Shown here: positions 23,882 to 32,714 of the stretch, piece after piece
Layout: every line of letters begins with the position of its first letter
Position numbering within the stretch: position 1 is the first letter of the stretch
Source: Rhodococcus sp. UNC23MFCrub1.1
GTDB lineage: Bacteria > Actinomycetota > Actinomycetes > Mycobacteriales > Mycobacteriaceae
Length of the DNA: 64,000 nucleotides
Assembly: GCF_000686025.1 (NCBI RefSeq)
Contig: NZ_JMLQ01000002.1
Location: forward strand, 558,001 to 622,000
Reading direction: 5' to 3'
Notes under the pieces: generated by a model
What the model was told of the DNA's origin: nothing
Seen by the model: only the letters and a program-made list of their open reading frames with translations
Databases searched by the model: none
Position numbers and translations under genes: made by a program

Positions 23882-25221
23882 TGTGCCGCCAGCGTTCGAA
23901 CCGTGTTCTCCAGCACCGTCATCGCGTCGTCGAGAAGCTCGTCGCTGATCACGAGGGGAGGCAGCAACCGGATGACGTTGCCGTACGTCCCGCAGGTGAG
24001 CAGTACGACGCCCTCCGCGAGAGCATGCGCCGCGATGGCCTTGGTGATGACGGGATCCGGGATGTCGGTGCCCGGCTGGACGAGCTCGATGGCGAGCATC
24101 GCACCGCGTCCGCGGACGTCGCCGATCACCGAGGTCTCCTCGGCGAGGGCGCGTAGGCGCGGCATGGCGAGGGACTCGATGTGGCGGGCGCGTCCGGACA
24201 GGTCGAGAGCGGTCATGGTCTCGATGGCAGCGAGGGCAGCCGCGCAGGCCACCGGGTTGCCTCCGTACGTTCCGCCGAGCCCGCCCGCGTGGACGAGGTC
24301 GAGGAGATCCGCGCGACCGGTGATGGCCGACAACGGCATTCCGCCTGCCATTCCCTTCGCCATCGTGATGATGTCGGGGACGATTCCCTCGTCGTCGCTC
24401 GCGAACCACAACCCGGTTCGACAGAACCCGGTCTGTACCTCGTCGGCGATGAACACGACGCCGTTCTCTCGCGCCCAGGCTTGCAGAGTCGGCAGGAATC
24501 CGGGTGCGGGAACGATGAACCCGCCCTCGCCCTGAATGGGCTCGATGATGACGGCGGCCACCGCGTCGGCGCCGATCTGCTTCTCGATGCGGTCGATCGA
24601 CGCCAGCGCGGCCTGCTCACCGGTCAGCCCCGGCTGGTCGCGGTAGGGGTACGACATCGGCATCCGGTAGATCTCCGGTGCGAAGGGCCCGAAGTTCGTC
24701 TTGTACGGCATGGTCTTCGCCGTCAGTGCCATCGTGAGGTTCGTCCGGCCGTGGTACGCGTGGTCGAAGGCCACGACGGCGTCGCGGCCGGTCGCCAGTC
24801 GCGCGACCTTGATCGCGTTCTCGACAGCTTCTGCGCCCGAGTTGAACAGGACGCTGCGCTTCTCGTGGTCACCCGGGGTCAGCTCGGCGAGCTTCTCCGC
24901 GACGGCGATGTAGCCCTCGTACGGCGTCACCATGAAACAGGTGTGCGTGAAGTGGCCGACCTGCTCCCGGACGGCCTCCGCGACAGCGGGATCGGAGGCG
25001 CCGACACTCGTGACGGCGATGCCGGCGCCGAGGTCGATCATCGAGTTGCCGTCGACGTCGACGATCACGCCGCCATCGGCATCGGCCGCGTAGACGGGAA
25101 CGCTGGAACCGACGCCGGCGGCGACGGTGGCGCGTCGTCGGGCCGTCAGTTCCTGTGAACGCGGTCCGGGAAGTTCGGTGAGGAGAGCGCGCTTCTGAGG
25201 AAGGCGGTAGCTGATGTCCAT
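23878..25221 (-). CDS. gabT: 4-aminobutyrate aminotransferase
   Basis: The product has 447 residues, a class III PLP aminotransferase. Lys289 (TMAKGMAGG) is the Schiff-base lysine, Asp260 (DEVQTGFCRTG) pairs with the pyridine nitrogen, and SGAEAVENAIK binds phosphate. It moves the amino group of GABA to 2-oxoglutarate, giving succinate semialdehyde and glutamate. It lies 28 bases after the aldehyde dehydrogenase that makes GABA and overlaps gabD, in pathway order. Confidence 0.93.
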   Translation of the reverse strand: MDISYRLPQKRALLTELPGPRSQELTARRRATVAAGVGSSVPVYAADADGGVIVDVDGNSMIDLGAGIAVTSVGASDPAVAEAVREQVGHFTHTCFMVTPYEGYIAVAEKLAELTPGDHEKRSVLFNSGAEAVENAIKVARLATGRDAVVAFDHAYHGRTNLTMALTAKTMPYKTNFGPFAPEIYRMPMSYPYRDQPGLTGEQAALASIDRIEKQIGADAVAAVIIEPIQGEGGFIVPAPGFLPTLQAWARENGVVFIADEVQTGFCRTGLWFASDDEGIVPDIITMAKGMAGGMPLSAITGRADLLDLVHAGGLGGTYGGNPVACAAALAAIETMTALDLSGRARHIESLAMPRLRALAEETSVIGDVRGRGAMLAIELVQPGTDIPDPVITKAIAAHALAEGVVLLTCGTYGNVIRLLPPLVISDELLDDAMTVLENTVRTLAAQ

Positions 25222-25249
25222 GGTGAAGTCCTTCGCAGAGCAGGGAATG

Positions 25250-26680
25250 TCAGTCGTGGGAGCTCATGACGTGCTTGAGGCGGGTGTAGTCCTCGACGCC
25301 GTAGGCCGAGAGGTCCTTGCCGTAGCCGGAGTACTTGAAGCCGCCGTGCGGCATCTCGGCGACGAGTGGGATGTGGCAGTTGATCCAGACGGCGCCGAAG
25401 TCCAGCGCCGCACTGACGCGTTGGGTGACGCCGTGGTCCTTGGTCCAGATGCTCGAGGCCAGCCCGAACCGAACGTCGTTGGCCTTCTCGATCGCCTCGG
25501 CCTCGTCGGCGAACGGTTGCACCGTCAGCACCGGTCCGAACGTCTCCTCCTGGACGATGTCGTCCCGCTGGTCGACTCCGGTGATCACGGTGGGCTCGAG
25601 GTAGAAGCCCTTGTCTCCTACTCGGTTGCCGCCGGTGACGATTGTCGCGGAGGCCGGGAGGTTCGCGAGCTTGTCGGTGACGGTCGCGTAGTGACGACTG
25701 TTGTTGAGCGGTCCGTAGAACGCGTCCGCGTCGTCCGGGCTGCCCGGTGTCAGCTCGCGGGCCTTGGCCGCGAGCGCGTCGACGAGTTGATCGTGAATCG
25801 ACTCGTGTACCAGCACGCGGGTCGCCGCGGTGCAGTCCTGACCGGCGTTGAAGAAGGCCGCCTCGGCGATACCGCTCGCGGCCGAGGCGATGTCGACGTC
25901 GCCGAAGACGATGGCCGGAGCCTTGCCGCCGAGCTCGAGATGGGCGCGCTTGAGCTGGCGGGCGGCGGCGACGGCGACCTCGATGCCTGCACGAACGGAC
26001 CCGGTGATGGACACCAGGCCCAGCGACCGATGCCCGACGAGTGTCGCGCCGGTCCCGCCGTCACCGAGCACCACGTTGAGCACTCCGTCGGGAAGGATTC
26101 CCTTGGACAGCTTTGCGAGCACCAGAGTGCTCTCGGGCGTGGTGTCGCTCGGCTTGAGGACGATCGTGTTGCCGGCCGCGAGCGCCGGCCCGATCTTCCA
26201 GATGGCCATCATGAGTGGGTAGTTCCAGGGCGTCACCTGGCCGACGACACCGATGGGCTCGCGGCGGACGTAGGAGGTGAAACCCTCCATGTACTCGCCG
26301 GCGGACTTCCCCTCGAGCATCCGGGCTGCACCCGCGAAGAACCGCAGCTGGTCGGCTCCGACGGTCACCTCCTCGTCGGCGATGACCTGCTTCAGCTGGC
26401 CGGTGTTGCGGCTCTGCGCCTCGACGAGCTCGTCCGAGTGGGCCTCGAGGGCGTCGGCGAGCTTCAGCAGGGCGGTCTGCCGGGTCTTCGGAGTCGTCTT
26501 GCCCCACGTGGCGAAGGCGCGCTCCGCGGCGGCCACGGCGTCGTTCACGTCGGCCTCGGTGGAGATGGGGGAGACGCCCACGATCTCCTCGGTGACCGGA
26601 CTGATCAGGTCGAGAGTCAGGGTGGACGAACTGGCGACGAACTCGCCGTCGATGTAGTTGCGGAGCACGTCGTGCGACAC
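25250..26680 (-). CDS. patD: Gamma-aminobutyraldehyde dehydrogenase
   Basis: The product has 476 residues. Glu249 (LELGGKAP) and Cys283 (NAGQDCTAATR) are the ALDH catalytic pair. NAGQDC is typical of betaine/aminoaldehyde dehydrogenases. It would oxidise 4-aminobutanal, made by putrescine oxidase, to GABA. It starts at a GTG preceded by GGAGAGG and is the first gene of the leftward operon to the permease. It is divergent from the pucR-type regulator across a 173-base gap. Confidence 0.9.
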   Translation of the reverse strand: MSHDVLRNYIDGEFVASSSTLTLDLISPVTEEIVGVSPISTEADVNDAVAAAERAFATWGKTTPKTRQTALLKLADALEAHSDELVEAQSRNTGQLKQVIADEEVTVGADQLRFFAGAARMLEGKSAGEYMEGFTSYVRREPIGVVGQVTPWNYPLMMAIWKIGPALAAGNTIVLKPSDTTPESTLVLAKLSKGILPDGVLNVVLGDGGTGATLVGHRSLGLVSITGSVRAGIEVAVAAARQLKRAHLELGGKAPAIVFGDVDIASAASGIAEAAFFNAGQDCTAATRVLVHESIHDQLVDALAAKARELTPGSPDDADAFYGPLNNSRHYATVTDKLANLPASATIVTGGNRVGDKGFYLEPTVITGVDQRDDIVQEETFGPVLTVQPFADEAEAIEKANDVRFGLASSIWTKDHGVTQRVSAALDFGAVWINCHIPLVAEMPHGGFKYSGYGKDLSAYGVEDYTRLKHVMSSHD

Positions 26681-26820
26681 GAGGTACCTCTCCGTCGGGG
26701 CGGCTGGGTGGTTCGATCAGTGTGCGCCTGACGCTGCGAAACGGCAGCGGACAAAACGATGATCGTCCGGGGGTGGGGCACTCCGACTTGTCCAGTGCGG
26801 TAGCGGGGGTGTTCCCTTGC

Positions 26821-26837
26821 GTCGGGAGCTTCCCGAC
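26821..26837. promoter_or_regulatory. Perfect inverted repeat just upstream of the pucR-type gene
   Basis: GTCGGGA-gct-TCCCGAC has 7-bp arms and lies immediately before the AAAGGGG ribosome site (26841-26847) of the regulator at 26854. It could be an operator for that PucR protein controlling itself and the divergent patD operon, or an RNA hairpin reducing its translation. Confidence 0.5.
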
Positions 26838-26853
26838 CGGAAAGGGGTACGTC

Positions 26854-28374
26854 GTGACGGTGTCGGTGCGCTGGGTTCTGGCGCAGAAGGCGCTCGCCCT
26901 CGAACTGCGAGCCGGCGCGGGCGGGCTGGACCGCGAGGTGTCGTTCGTGCACACCACGGAACTGTCGGAACCGTTCCGGTGGCTCTCCGGCGGAGAACTG
27001 CTGCTCACCACGGGGTTGAGGCTGCCGGTGACGACACCGGAGCGGGTGGCATACCTCGAGGGACTGCACGACGCCGGTGTCGCGGCGGTGGGATTCGGCA
27101 CGGGCCTGTCGTTCGCCGAGGTGCCGTCCGACCTCGTCGAGGCCGCTGATCGGCTGGGTCTGCCCGTCCTCGAGGTCCCCCTGCCCACGCCGTTCGCGGC
27201 GGTGGTGACTCTCGTGATGAACCGATTGGCGGAGCAGCAGTACGACGCCGTCGTGCGTGCGTCCCGTGCGCAGCCGCGGATGACCCGCGCCGTGGTCGCC
27301 GGGGGCGCCGCCGCGATCGTCCGGGAGCTGGCGACGGCCACGTCGTCCGCGGTGGTGCTCCTCGACGACACCGGACGGGTGCTCGAACAGCATCCGCGCG
27401 GTGGCGGTTCCGGTGTGCTGGACGAGATCCGCACCCTCGCAGCCGAACGCGGAACCGTGTCCAGCCGGGTCTCGGTGACCCCGGCGGGCATCTCGATCAG
27501 TGTGCAGCGCATCGCCATCGGCTCGGCGACGCACGGCCACGTGGCGGTGGTGGGGCCGGTGCTGGGGAACGTCGACCACATTCTCGTGGGCCACGCGGCG
27601 TCACTCCTGGCGCTCGACTTCGAGAAGCCGGCGCGGGTGCAGTCGGCGCAGGACAAGCTCAACTCCGTGGCACTGAGCCTCGTGCTGTCCGATCTCGACG
27701 GCCTGGCACCCGTGTGGGCGCAGATCGATCTGGCCGCGGGGGCCGACGGCACCGTGCGCGCCGTGACCGTCGATGCCGACACGCCCTCGCGAGCCCAGCG
27801 TGTCGAGGCCGCGATGGCGACCCACAGCGCTGCGGCGGGCCGTCAGCTGTTCGCTCGGCGCTGGTCGTCGCGGGTGACCCTGGTGACGCGCGGAACCGAC
27901 GATTCGACGTTCGCGGCATCGACGATGGCCGGTCTGGAGAACTCGGAACGTCGGCGGCTCCGGGTGGGAATCAGTGCGCCGCATCCTGTTCCGCAGCTCG
28001 CGCAGGCGGTGGAGGAGAGTCGGCTGGCGGCGTCGTCCGCCGCGGCCGGCGCCCATCCCGTGGAGTTCGGCTCGTTGGTGGGCGGCGTCCTGCTGGCGCA
28101 CGCCTCGACGCGTCAGGCCCTCGCGACCGTCGGTGACGCGACCATCGCGCCCCTCGAGAAGTACGACGCCGCCAACGGGACCGACCTGGTGGCGTCCCTG
28201 CGTGCGTTCCTCGAGGCGAACGGCCACTGGGAGTCGGCGGCCTCGGCCCTCGGGGTGCATCGACACACGTTGCGCAGCAGGGTCTCGCGCATCGAGGCGA
28301 CGGTGCCGTGCTCCCTCGACGATGCCCGCGTGCGCGCCGAGCTGCTGCTCGCCCTCATCGCACGCGGGACCTGA
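26854..28374 (+). CDS. PucR-family transcriptional regulator
   Basis: The product has 506 residues. The N-terminal PucR domain (about 5-120, with HTTELSEPFRWLSGGELLLTTG) is followed by a GGDEF-like middle region and a C-terminal PucR-type helix-turn-helix (about 440-500, with ASALGVHRHTLRSRVSRIE). The GTG at 26854 has an AAAGGGG ribosome site. PucR proteins often activate nitrogen-compound catabolism. This one is divergent from the patD-gabT-gabD operon and convergent with puo, so it is the likely activator of putrescine/GABA use. It ends three bases before the puo stop codon. Confidence 0.9.
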   Translation: MTVSVRWVLAQKALALELRAGAGGLDREVSFVHTTELSEPFRWLSGGELLLTTGLRLPVTTPERVAYLEGLHDAGVAAVGFGTGLSFAEVPSDLVEAADRLGLPVLEVPLPTPFAAVVTLVMNRLAEQQYDAVVRASRAQPRMTRAVVAGGAAAIVRELATATSSAVVLLDDTGRVLEQHPRGGGSGVLDEIRTLAAERGTVSSRVSVTPAGISISVQRIAIGSATHGHVAVVGPVLGNVDHILVGHAASLLALDFEKPARVQSAQDKLNSVALSLVLSDLDGLAPVWAQIDLAAGADGTVRAVTVDADTPSRAQRVEAAMATHSAAAGRQLFARRWSSRVTLVTRGTDDSTFAASTMAGLENSERRRLRVGISAPHPVPQLAQAVEESRLAASSAAAGAHPVEFGSLVGGVLLAHASTRQALATVGDATIAPLEKYDAANGTDLVASLRAFLEANGHWESAASALGVHRHTLRSRVSRIEATVPCSLDDARVRAELLLALIARGT

Positions 28375-28377
28375 CGG

Positions 28378-29739
28378 TCAGCCTCGAAGCGCGCTCGCGA
28401 TCACCTCGGCGGTGCGGTGGCCCATGCGCACGGCTCCGTCGACGTGCTGATACCCCTCGGCCGCGATGTCGGAGCAGGAGAAGTGGATCGGGCCGACCGG
28501 GGTGCGGACGTCGCGTCCGTAGCGGTGCAGACCGCCGAGATCGAAGCTGGCCGCGTACGCGCCGCGCGTCCATTCCTCGGTGCCCCAGTCGGACTCGTAG
28601 TAGACGACCGGATCGAGCGCCTTCGGTCCGAGATACGTGGCGATCGACTCGAGGATCGTGCGCTTGCGCTCCGCGGCGCCGAGTTCGAACATCGCGTCCG
28701 CCTTCTCGTCCGACACGAAGGCGACGAGGGTGCCACGGGAGTCCTCGTGGTTGGTGTTGTCGTACACCTCCTGGGCGATCTGGGTGGCGCCGAAACCGGT
28801 GCCCGACAACCCTTCCTCCCGCCAGAACGGACTGTCGTACACCGCATGCACCTTGATGACGAGACCGAGGGACTGGTGCTGATGCATCTGGTGCTGACGG
28901 CGAGGGAGGGGCGGGTCGTACGAGATCCGCGTGTACAGATTCGGCGGCACGGCGACGATCACCCGGCGCGCCGTCACCTCGAGCTCCCTGTCCGCGAGAA
29001 CGGTGACGCCGTCGTCGGTCCAGCGGATCGTCCGCACCGGCGCGTTCAGGTGCACGTCGTCACCGAGGCGCTCGGCCATGGCGACCGACACCTGCTGCAT
29101 GCCCTGCACGACGCGCTTGTCGAGAATGAAGCTGTCGTCGACGAGGTTGGAGAATGAGCCTGCCGACGCAGCCATGAGCACGGCCTGCAGCGCAGAGAAT
29201 GCATGGGCGGGCTTGGTGAGCATCCCGCCCGCGATGAACATGCCGATGTTCGCGGTGGCTTCGGCGTCGTCGGACTGCTGCGCGAGCCATCCCTCGAAGG
29301 ACACCGTGTCGAGCTCGCGGGCCAGCGGGTGCGCCCAGGGCTCCTCGGGCCCGATCTCCGCGGCGAGTTTGTCGAGCATCGCGATGAGACGGTCGATCTC
29401 CTTCACCGTCGACTCGGCGACGGGGAAGTCCTCGCCGGTGTAGCGCGTGGCGACACCCGCGGTGTCGACGTAGACGGACTCGCCCTCGCGGTACCGGTCG
29501 AACGTCTCGAGCCCCAACTCGCCGAGCAGGTCGATCAAGGCCGTCTGGTCGGGCGAGACCCACTGGCCGCCCAGCTCGAGCACGGCGCCGTCGATCTCCT
29601 TGGTCCAGGTCCGGCCACCCACCCGGTCGCGTGCCTCCAGGACGGCCACGGTGAGGCCGGCCTTCCGCAGCGCGGTAGCGGCGGCGAGACCCGAGGGCCC
29701 GGCTCCGACGATGGCGACGTCCCGGTCGACTGAGGGCAC
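28378..29739 (-). CDS. puo: Putrescine oxidase (flavin amine oxidase)
   Basis: The product has 453 residues. GAGPSGLAAATALRKAGLTV (residues 12-31) binds FAD, RVGGRTWT follows, and the C-terminal CSDIAAEGYQHVDGAV closes the flavin site. Length and sequence agree closely with the Rhodococcus erythropolis putrescine oxidase as I remember it. The enzyme oxidises putrescine with oxygen to 4-aminobutanal, ammonia and hydrogen peroxide, supplying the substrate of PatD. It has its own promoter region (29740-29934), shared with the divergent OsmC gene; an OsmC-type peroxidase would suit a peroxide-forming enzyme. Confidence 0.94.
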   Translation of the reverse strand: MPSVDRDVAIVGAGPSGLAAATALRKAGLTVAVLEARDRVGGRTWTKEIDGAVLELGGQWVSPDQTALIDLLGELGLETFDRYREGESVYVDTAGVATRYTGEDFPVAESTVKEIDRLIAMLDKLAAEIGPEEPWAHPLARELDTVSFEGWLAQQSDDAEATANIGMFIAGGMLTKPAHAFSALQAVLMAASAGSFSNLVDDSFILDKRVVQGMQQVSVAMAERLGDDVHLNAPVRTIRWTDDGVTVLADRELEVTARRVIVAVPPNLYTRISYDPPLPRRQHQMHQHQSLGLVIKVHAVYDSPFWREEGLSGTGFGATQIAQEVYDNTNHEDSRGTLVAFVSDEKADAMFELGAAERKRTILESIATYLGPKALDPVVYYESDWGTEEWTRGAYAASFDLGGLHRYGRDVRTPVGPIHFSCSDIAAEGYQHVDGAVRMGHRTAEVIASALRG

Positions 29740-29934
29740 GGTGTGGCTCCTGTTCAGGTGGGGTTGTGGTCATCCCAGTCTGCCCGGTCCGGTGCAGGCA
29801 CGCGCAACGCCGAAATGTCGCACACCTGTCGCGTCACCTGGACGCCTCGGCGTGGGGGTCGCGGACGGACGGCCCGAGAATCTGCGTGATCGCAACCCTG
29901 GCCCGAGGATGGACAGTGCTCGACCGTGGGGTGC

Positions 29935-30408
29935 ATGACTTCCACCATTCGCACCTCCGTCGTTCCCTTCGTCGTGGAGGCGTCCGGTACCGGCGTCGCC
30001 CAGCACCTCGTCGTCGAGGGCACGGCCGGGCACGAGTTCGACGCCGACGCGTACCCGGCCTTCGGCGGCAGGGACGAGGCACCGAGCCCGCTCTTCTACG
30101 CACTCGGTGCGCTGACCTCGTGCAACCAGGTCACGGCCTCACTCGTCGCCAAGGATTTGGGCATCACGCTGGGGAAGTTCAGCTTTCGCGTGCAGGGTGA
30201 CCTGGACACCGCCGTCCTGGTGACCGGCGCCGACGGCAACTCGAACTTCGACACCGTCACCGTCGAGGCGACGGTGGAGACCGACGCGACCGGTGATGCG
30301 TTCGATCACTTCGTCGCGGAGGTCGAGCGTCGCTGCCCCGTGACGCAGCTGTTCGTGCGCAGCGGAGTGGGCTTCGTGAACACCTGGACGCGCGCCGAGC
30401 CGGCCTGA
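29935..30408 (+). CDS. OsmC-family protein
   Basis: The product has 157 residues. The central helix with ALGALTSCNQVTA and the later RCPVTQLFVRSG are the two cysteine segments of OsmC/Ohr-like proteins, which reduce organic hydroperoxides or bind fatty acids. Both cysteines are present, so peroxidase activity is possible. The ATG at 29935 is preferred to the one three codons earlier because it fits the family start. It is divergent from puo, whose reaction makes hydrogen peroxide. Confidence 0.87.
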   Translation: MTSTIRTSVVPFVVEASGTGVAQHLVVEGTAGHEFDADAYPAFGGRDEAPSPLFYALGALTSCNQVTASLVAKDLGITLGKFSFRVQGDLDTAVLVTGADGNSNFDTVTVEATVETDATGDAFDHFVAEVERRCPVTQLFVRSGVGFVNTWTRAEPA

Positions 30409-30452
30409 CGAGCCATCCCGCGCCTCCAGGGCTTCGCGGGCTTTCCTGGCCT

Positions 30453-30514
30453 CGCGAGTACGTCCGAAGTGTCGTCGCATCGCCGCTGATCACGACACTG
30501 TGGACGTACTCGCG
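30453..30514. repeat. 62-base near-perfect palindrome (long hairpin)
   Basis: Arms 30453-30475 and 30492-30514 pair over 23 positions with one G-T wobble (30466/30501) and one mismatch (30467/30500). The outer 13 bp (CGCGAGTACGTCC with GGACGTACTCGCG) and the inner 8 bp (AGTGTCGT with ACGACACT) are exact. The loop is 16 bases. It lies 45 bases after osmC and 30 bases before the SRPBCC gene, with no T run, so it is not a standard terminator. It may be a terminator variant, an operator or a dispersed palindromic element. Confidence 0.75.
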
Positions 30515-30544
30515 GAGAGCCTGCTGCGTGGCTACGCTCCTACG

Positions 30545-30955
30545 ATGATCAGTCGACACGTGAGTGCAGTGATACCCGCGCCGCCCGAGGCCGTGTACGA
30601 CTTTCTGGCCGACGTCGACAACCTCACTGCCTGGGCCGCAGGACTCGCATCGGGCTTCACCCGCGACGGTGACGACTTGCTGGCGGAGTCACCGATGGGC
30701 ACGGTCCGGGTGCGGTTCGTCCCGCGCAACGCTTTCGGGGTGCTTGACCACGACGTGACGCTGCCCGACGGCACCGTCGTGAACAACCCGCTGCGGGTGC
30801 TCGCCCATCCGGACGGCGCCGAGGTGGTGTTCACGGTCCGGCAACTGAGCATGACCGACGACGAGTTCGAGCGGGACTGCGCCGCCGTCGCTGCTGATCT
30901 GGAGTCCGTGCGGGCGGTCTTCGGCCGACCTCGCTCCGGCACATCTATCACCTGA
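30545..30955 (+). CDS. SRPBCC-fold protein
   Basis: The product has 136 residues. It starts MISRHVSAVIPAPPEAVYDFL, the first strand and helix of the SRPBCC fold, and ends in a long helix (DDEFERDCAAVAADLESVRAVF). It probably binds a hydrophobic ligand; no function can be named. The ATG at 30545 is chosen from the fold start. A 62-base hairpin lies just upstream. The last eight bases overlap the convergent hydrolase gene. Confidence 0.8.
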   Translation: MISRHVSAVIPAPPEAVYDFLADVDNLTAWAAGLASGFTRDGDDLLAESPMGTVRVRFVPRNAFGVLDHDVTLPDGTVVNNPLRVLAHPDGAEVVFTVRQLSMTDDEFERDCAAVAADLESVRAVFGRPRSGTSIT

Positions 30956-31658
30956 GCACCTGGATGACGGCAGCGGGATCGTCCGCCATCATCACGTGCC
31001 CGGCGTTCGGTATCTCGACGACCTCGACACCGGCCTGACGAAGCCGGCCGGTGTGCGTTGGTTCTCCCGTCCTCGATCCGTACAGCAGTGTTCTCGGCAC
31101 GTGGGACACGAGCAGGATGTCGAGAACGGTGGTGTCCGGCGGGCCCACACAGAGGCCGACAGCACTGCGGTGGAGCGCGACCGGATCGGCCAGCCGAAGC
31201 GTCTCCGCCCACGCGGCGTCGGCCCGGGCGATGAGTGACGTCACTCCCTGTGTTGCGAAGTCCTCTTCCGACTGTCCCGCGATCTCGACACTCGCCTCGC
31301 CGTCGAAGGGGAGAAGGTTCGGCTCGAGGACGGTCAGTCGTCGTACGAGGTCGGGTCGTGCCCGCGACAGGACGATGGCGATGGATCCACCCATACTGTG
31401 TCCGACGACGTCGAGTCCGACGAGTTCGTGCTGATCCAGCATCCGGGCGACGGCGAGCGCGTGATCGTCCAGGGTGTAGCCGTCGGTCGCCACGTCGGCG
31501 CTGTCGGCGAATCCGAGCAGATCCGGGAGCAACCGCAGGCGGTCGTCCAGTCCTGCGGCCACGGTCCCGAAGGCAGCGACACCCGCCGACCCGAGACCAT
31601 GAAGGAACACGGTGGCTCGACGACGTTCGCCCGGCAATACCGCCGTGTGGAGGGTCAT
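30948..31658 (-). CDS. Alpha/beta-fold hydrolase
   Basis: The product has 236 residues. The oxyanion-hole HGLG lies at about 20-23 and the nucleophile elbow GHSMGGS has Ser88. The C-terminal histidine is in IPNAGHVMMADDP, matching the usual GH motif. It resembles small single-domain esterase or lactonase-type hydrolases. No neighbour suggests a substrate. It converges with the SRPBCC gene and overlaps it by eight bases. Confidence 0.88.
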   Translation of the reverse strand: MTLHTAVLPGERRRATVFLHGLGSAGVAAFGTVAAGLDDRLRLLPDLLGFADSADVATDGYTLDDHALAVARMLDQHELVGLDVVGHSMGGSIAIVLSRARPDLVRRLTVLEPNLLPFDGEASVEIAGQSEEDFATQGVTSLIARADAAWAETLRLADPVALHRSAVGLCVGPPDTTVLDILLVSHVPRTLLYGSRTGEPTHTGRLRQAGVEVVEIPNAGHVMMADDPAAVIQVLR

Positions 31659-31819
31659 GGCGCCGAACCTACCGGGTCTCGCTCACTCGGCGGAACGCCC
31701 GATTCGTCGTAAATGATGGTGCGGCCGGTGTTTTCAGCGCACTCTCAGGTCACGAGCCGTCGAGAAACGTACTGTCGACCGGGGTGCGCAGAGCGTGCAT
31801 CGGTCGTCAGGAGGACGTT

Positions 31820-32026
31820 ATGGCAGGCATCGCCGACAAGTTCGACAAGGCATACGCGGACAAGACGATCGAGGAACTGGCCGACGCGCCGGTCGCGGCC
31901 CTCAAGGGCGTCAGCGACGGCGATGCGGAGAAGTTGAAGGCTGCCTTCAACATCACCACGGTGCGCGATCTCGGCACCAACAAGTACTTCCTGTGGGCTC
32001 AGGCTGCGGCCACGCTCGCGCAGTAG
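31820..32026 (+). CDS. Small conserved protein with a helix-hairpin-helix-like segment
   Basis: The product has 68 residues, preceded by a strong AGGAGG-type site (CAGGAGGACG) 7-8 bases from the ATG. Residues about 22-50 (ADAPVAALKGVSDGDAEKLK then AFNITTVRDLG) read like a helix-hairpin-helix motif: helix, G-V-S turn, helix, then a short linker helix. That fold usually contacts DNA backbone, but some small proteins use it for other contacts. I think similar proteins are common in actinobacteria but cannot name a function. It stands alone, convergent with the DedA gene. Confidence 0.75.
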   Translation: MAGIADKFDKAYADKTIEELADAPVAALKGVSDGDAEKLKAAFNITTVRDLGTNKYFLWAQAAATLAQ

Positions 32027-32043
32027 GACCGTGCAGGGTGCGG

Positions 32044-32694
32044 TCAGGCGTCCGACCGTCGGCGTCGCCGGATGCGCTTGGTCACCAGCACCACCACCGC
32101 CACCGCGATGAGCCCGATGACGACGTACTGGAACACCGAGGCGTAATCCTCGACGTAGTGCCAGTTCTCCCCGAGGAAGTAGCCCGCGAGCACGAAGATC
32201 GTGTTCCACAGGAGGCTGCCGAGCGTCGTGTAGAGCAGGAACTGCAGGACCGGCATCCCGGACACGCCTGCGGGCACCGAGATGCCGGATCGCACGAGCG
32301 GAATCATCCGACCGAAGAACACGGCGGAGCGGCCGTGGCGCACGAACCATTCGTCGGCCTTGGTCAGATCGTCCGTGCTGACGAACGGCATCCTGTCCAC
32401 GGCGGCGTACATCCGGTCGCGGCCCAGCTTCTTGCCCAGCCAGTAGAGGCCGAGAGCGCCGAGCACCGATCCGAGCGTGGTCCAGAACAGTGCGCTCGCG
32501 AGGGAGAAGCCACCCTGTGACGCGGTGAACCCGGCCAGCGGGAGGATGATCTCGCTGGGCAGCGGTGGGAAGAAGTTCTCGGCGGCCACGGCGATGCCGG
32601 CGCCCGGCCCGCCGATGCTCTCCATCAGGCTGACGGCCCAGCCTGCGATTCCACCCAGTTCCGTACTGGCGGCAGCGGTGACGGTGTCGCTCAT
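32044..32694 (-). CDS. DedA-family (SNARE-associated) membrane protein
   Basis: The product has 216 residues. It carries the DedA signature: a re-entrant segment with ENFFPPLPSEIILPLAGF and the later FFGRMIPLVRSGISVPAGVSGM, with about five hydrophobic segments. DedA proteins are thought to flip lipid carriers such as undecaprenyl phosphate or phospholipids and to be needed for envelope stability. The C-terminal tail is basic (TKRIRRRRRS). It sits next to the UvrA-like gene with 20 bases between them, on the same strand. Confidence 0.92.
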   Translation of the reverse strand: MSDTVTAAASTELGGIAGWAVSLMESIGGPGAGIAVAAENFFPPLPSEIILPLAGFTASQGGFSLASALFWTTLGSVLGALGLYWLGKKLGRDRMYAAVDRMPFVSTDDLTKADEWFVRHGRSAVFFGRMIPLVRSGISVPAGVSGMPVLQFLLYTTLGSLLWNTIFVLAGYFLGENWHYVEDYASVFQYVVIGLIAVAVVVLVTKRIRRRRRSDA

Positions 32695-32714
32695 GCCCGC
32701 ACTTTACCGGGGGT

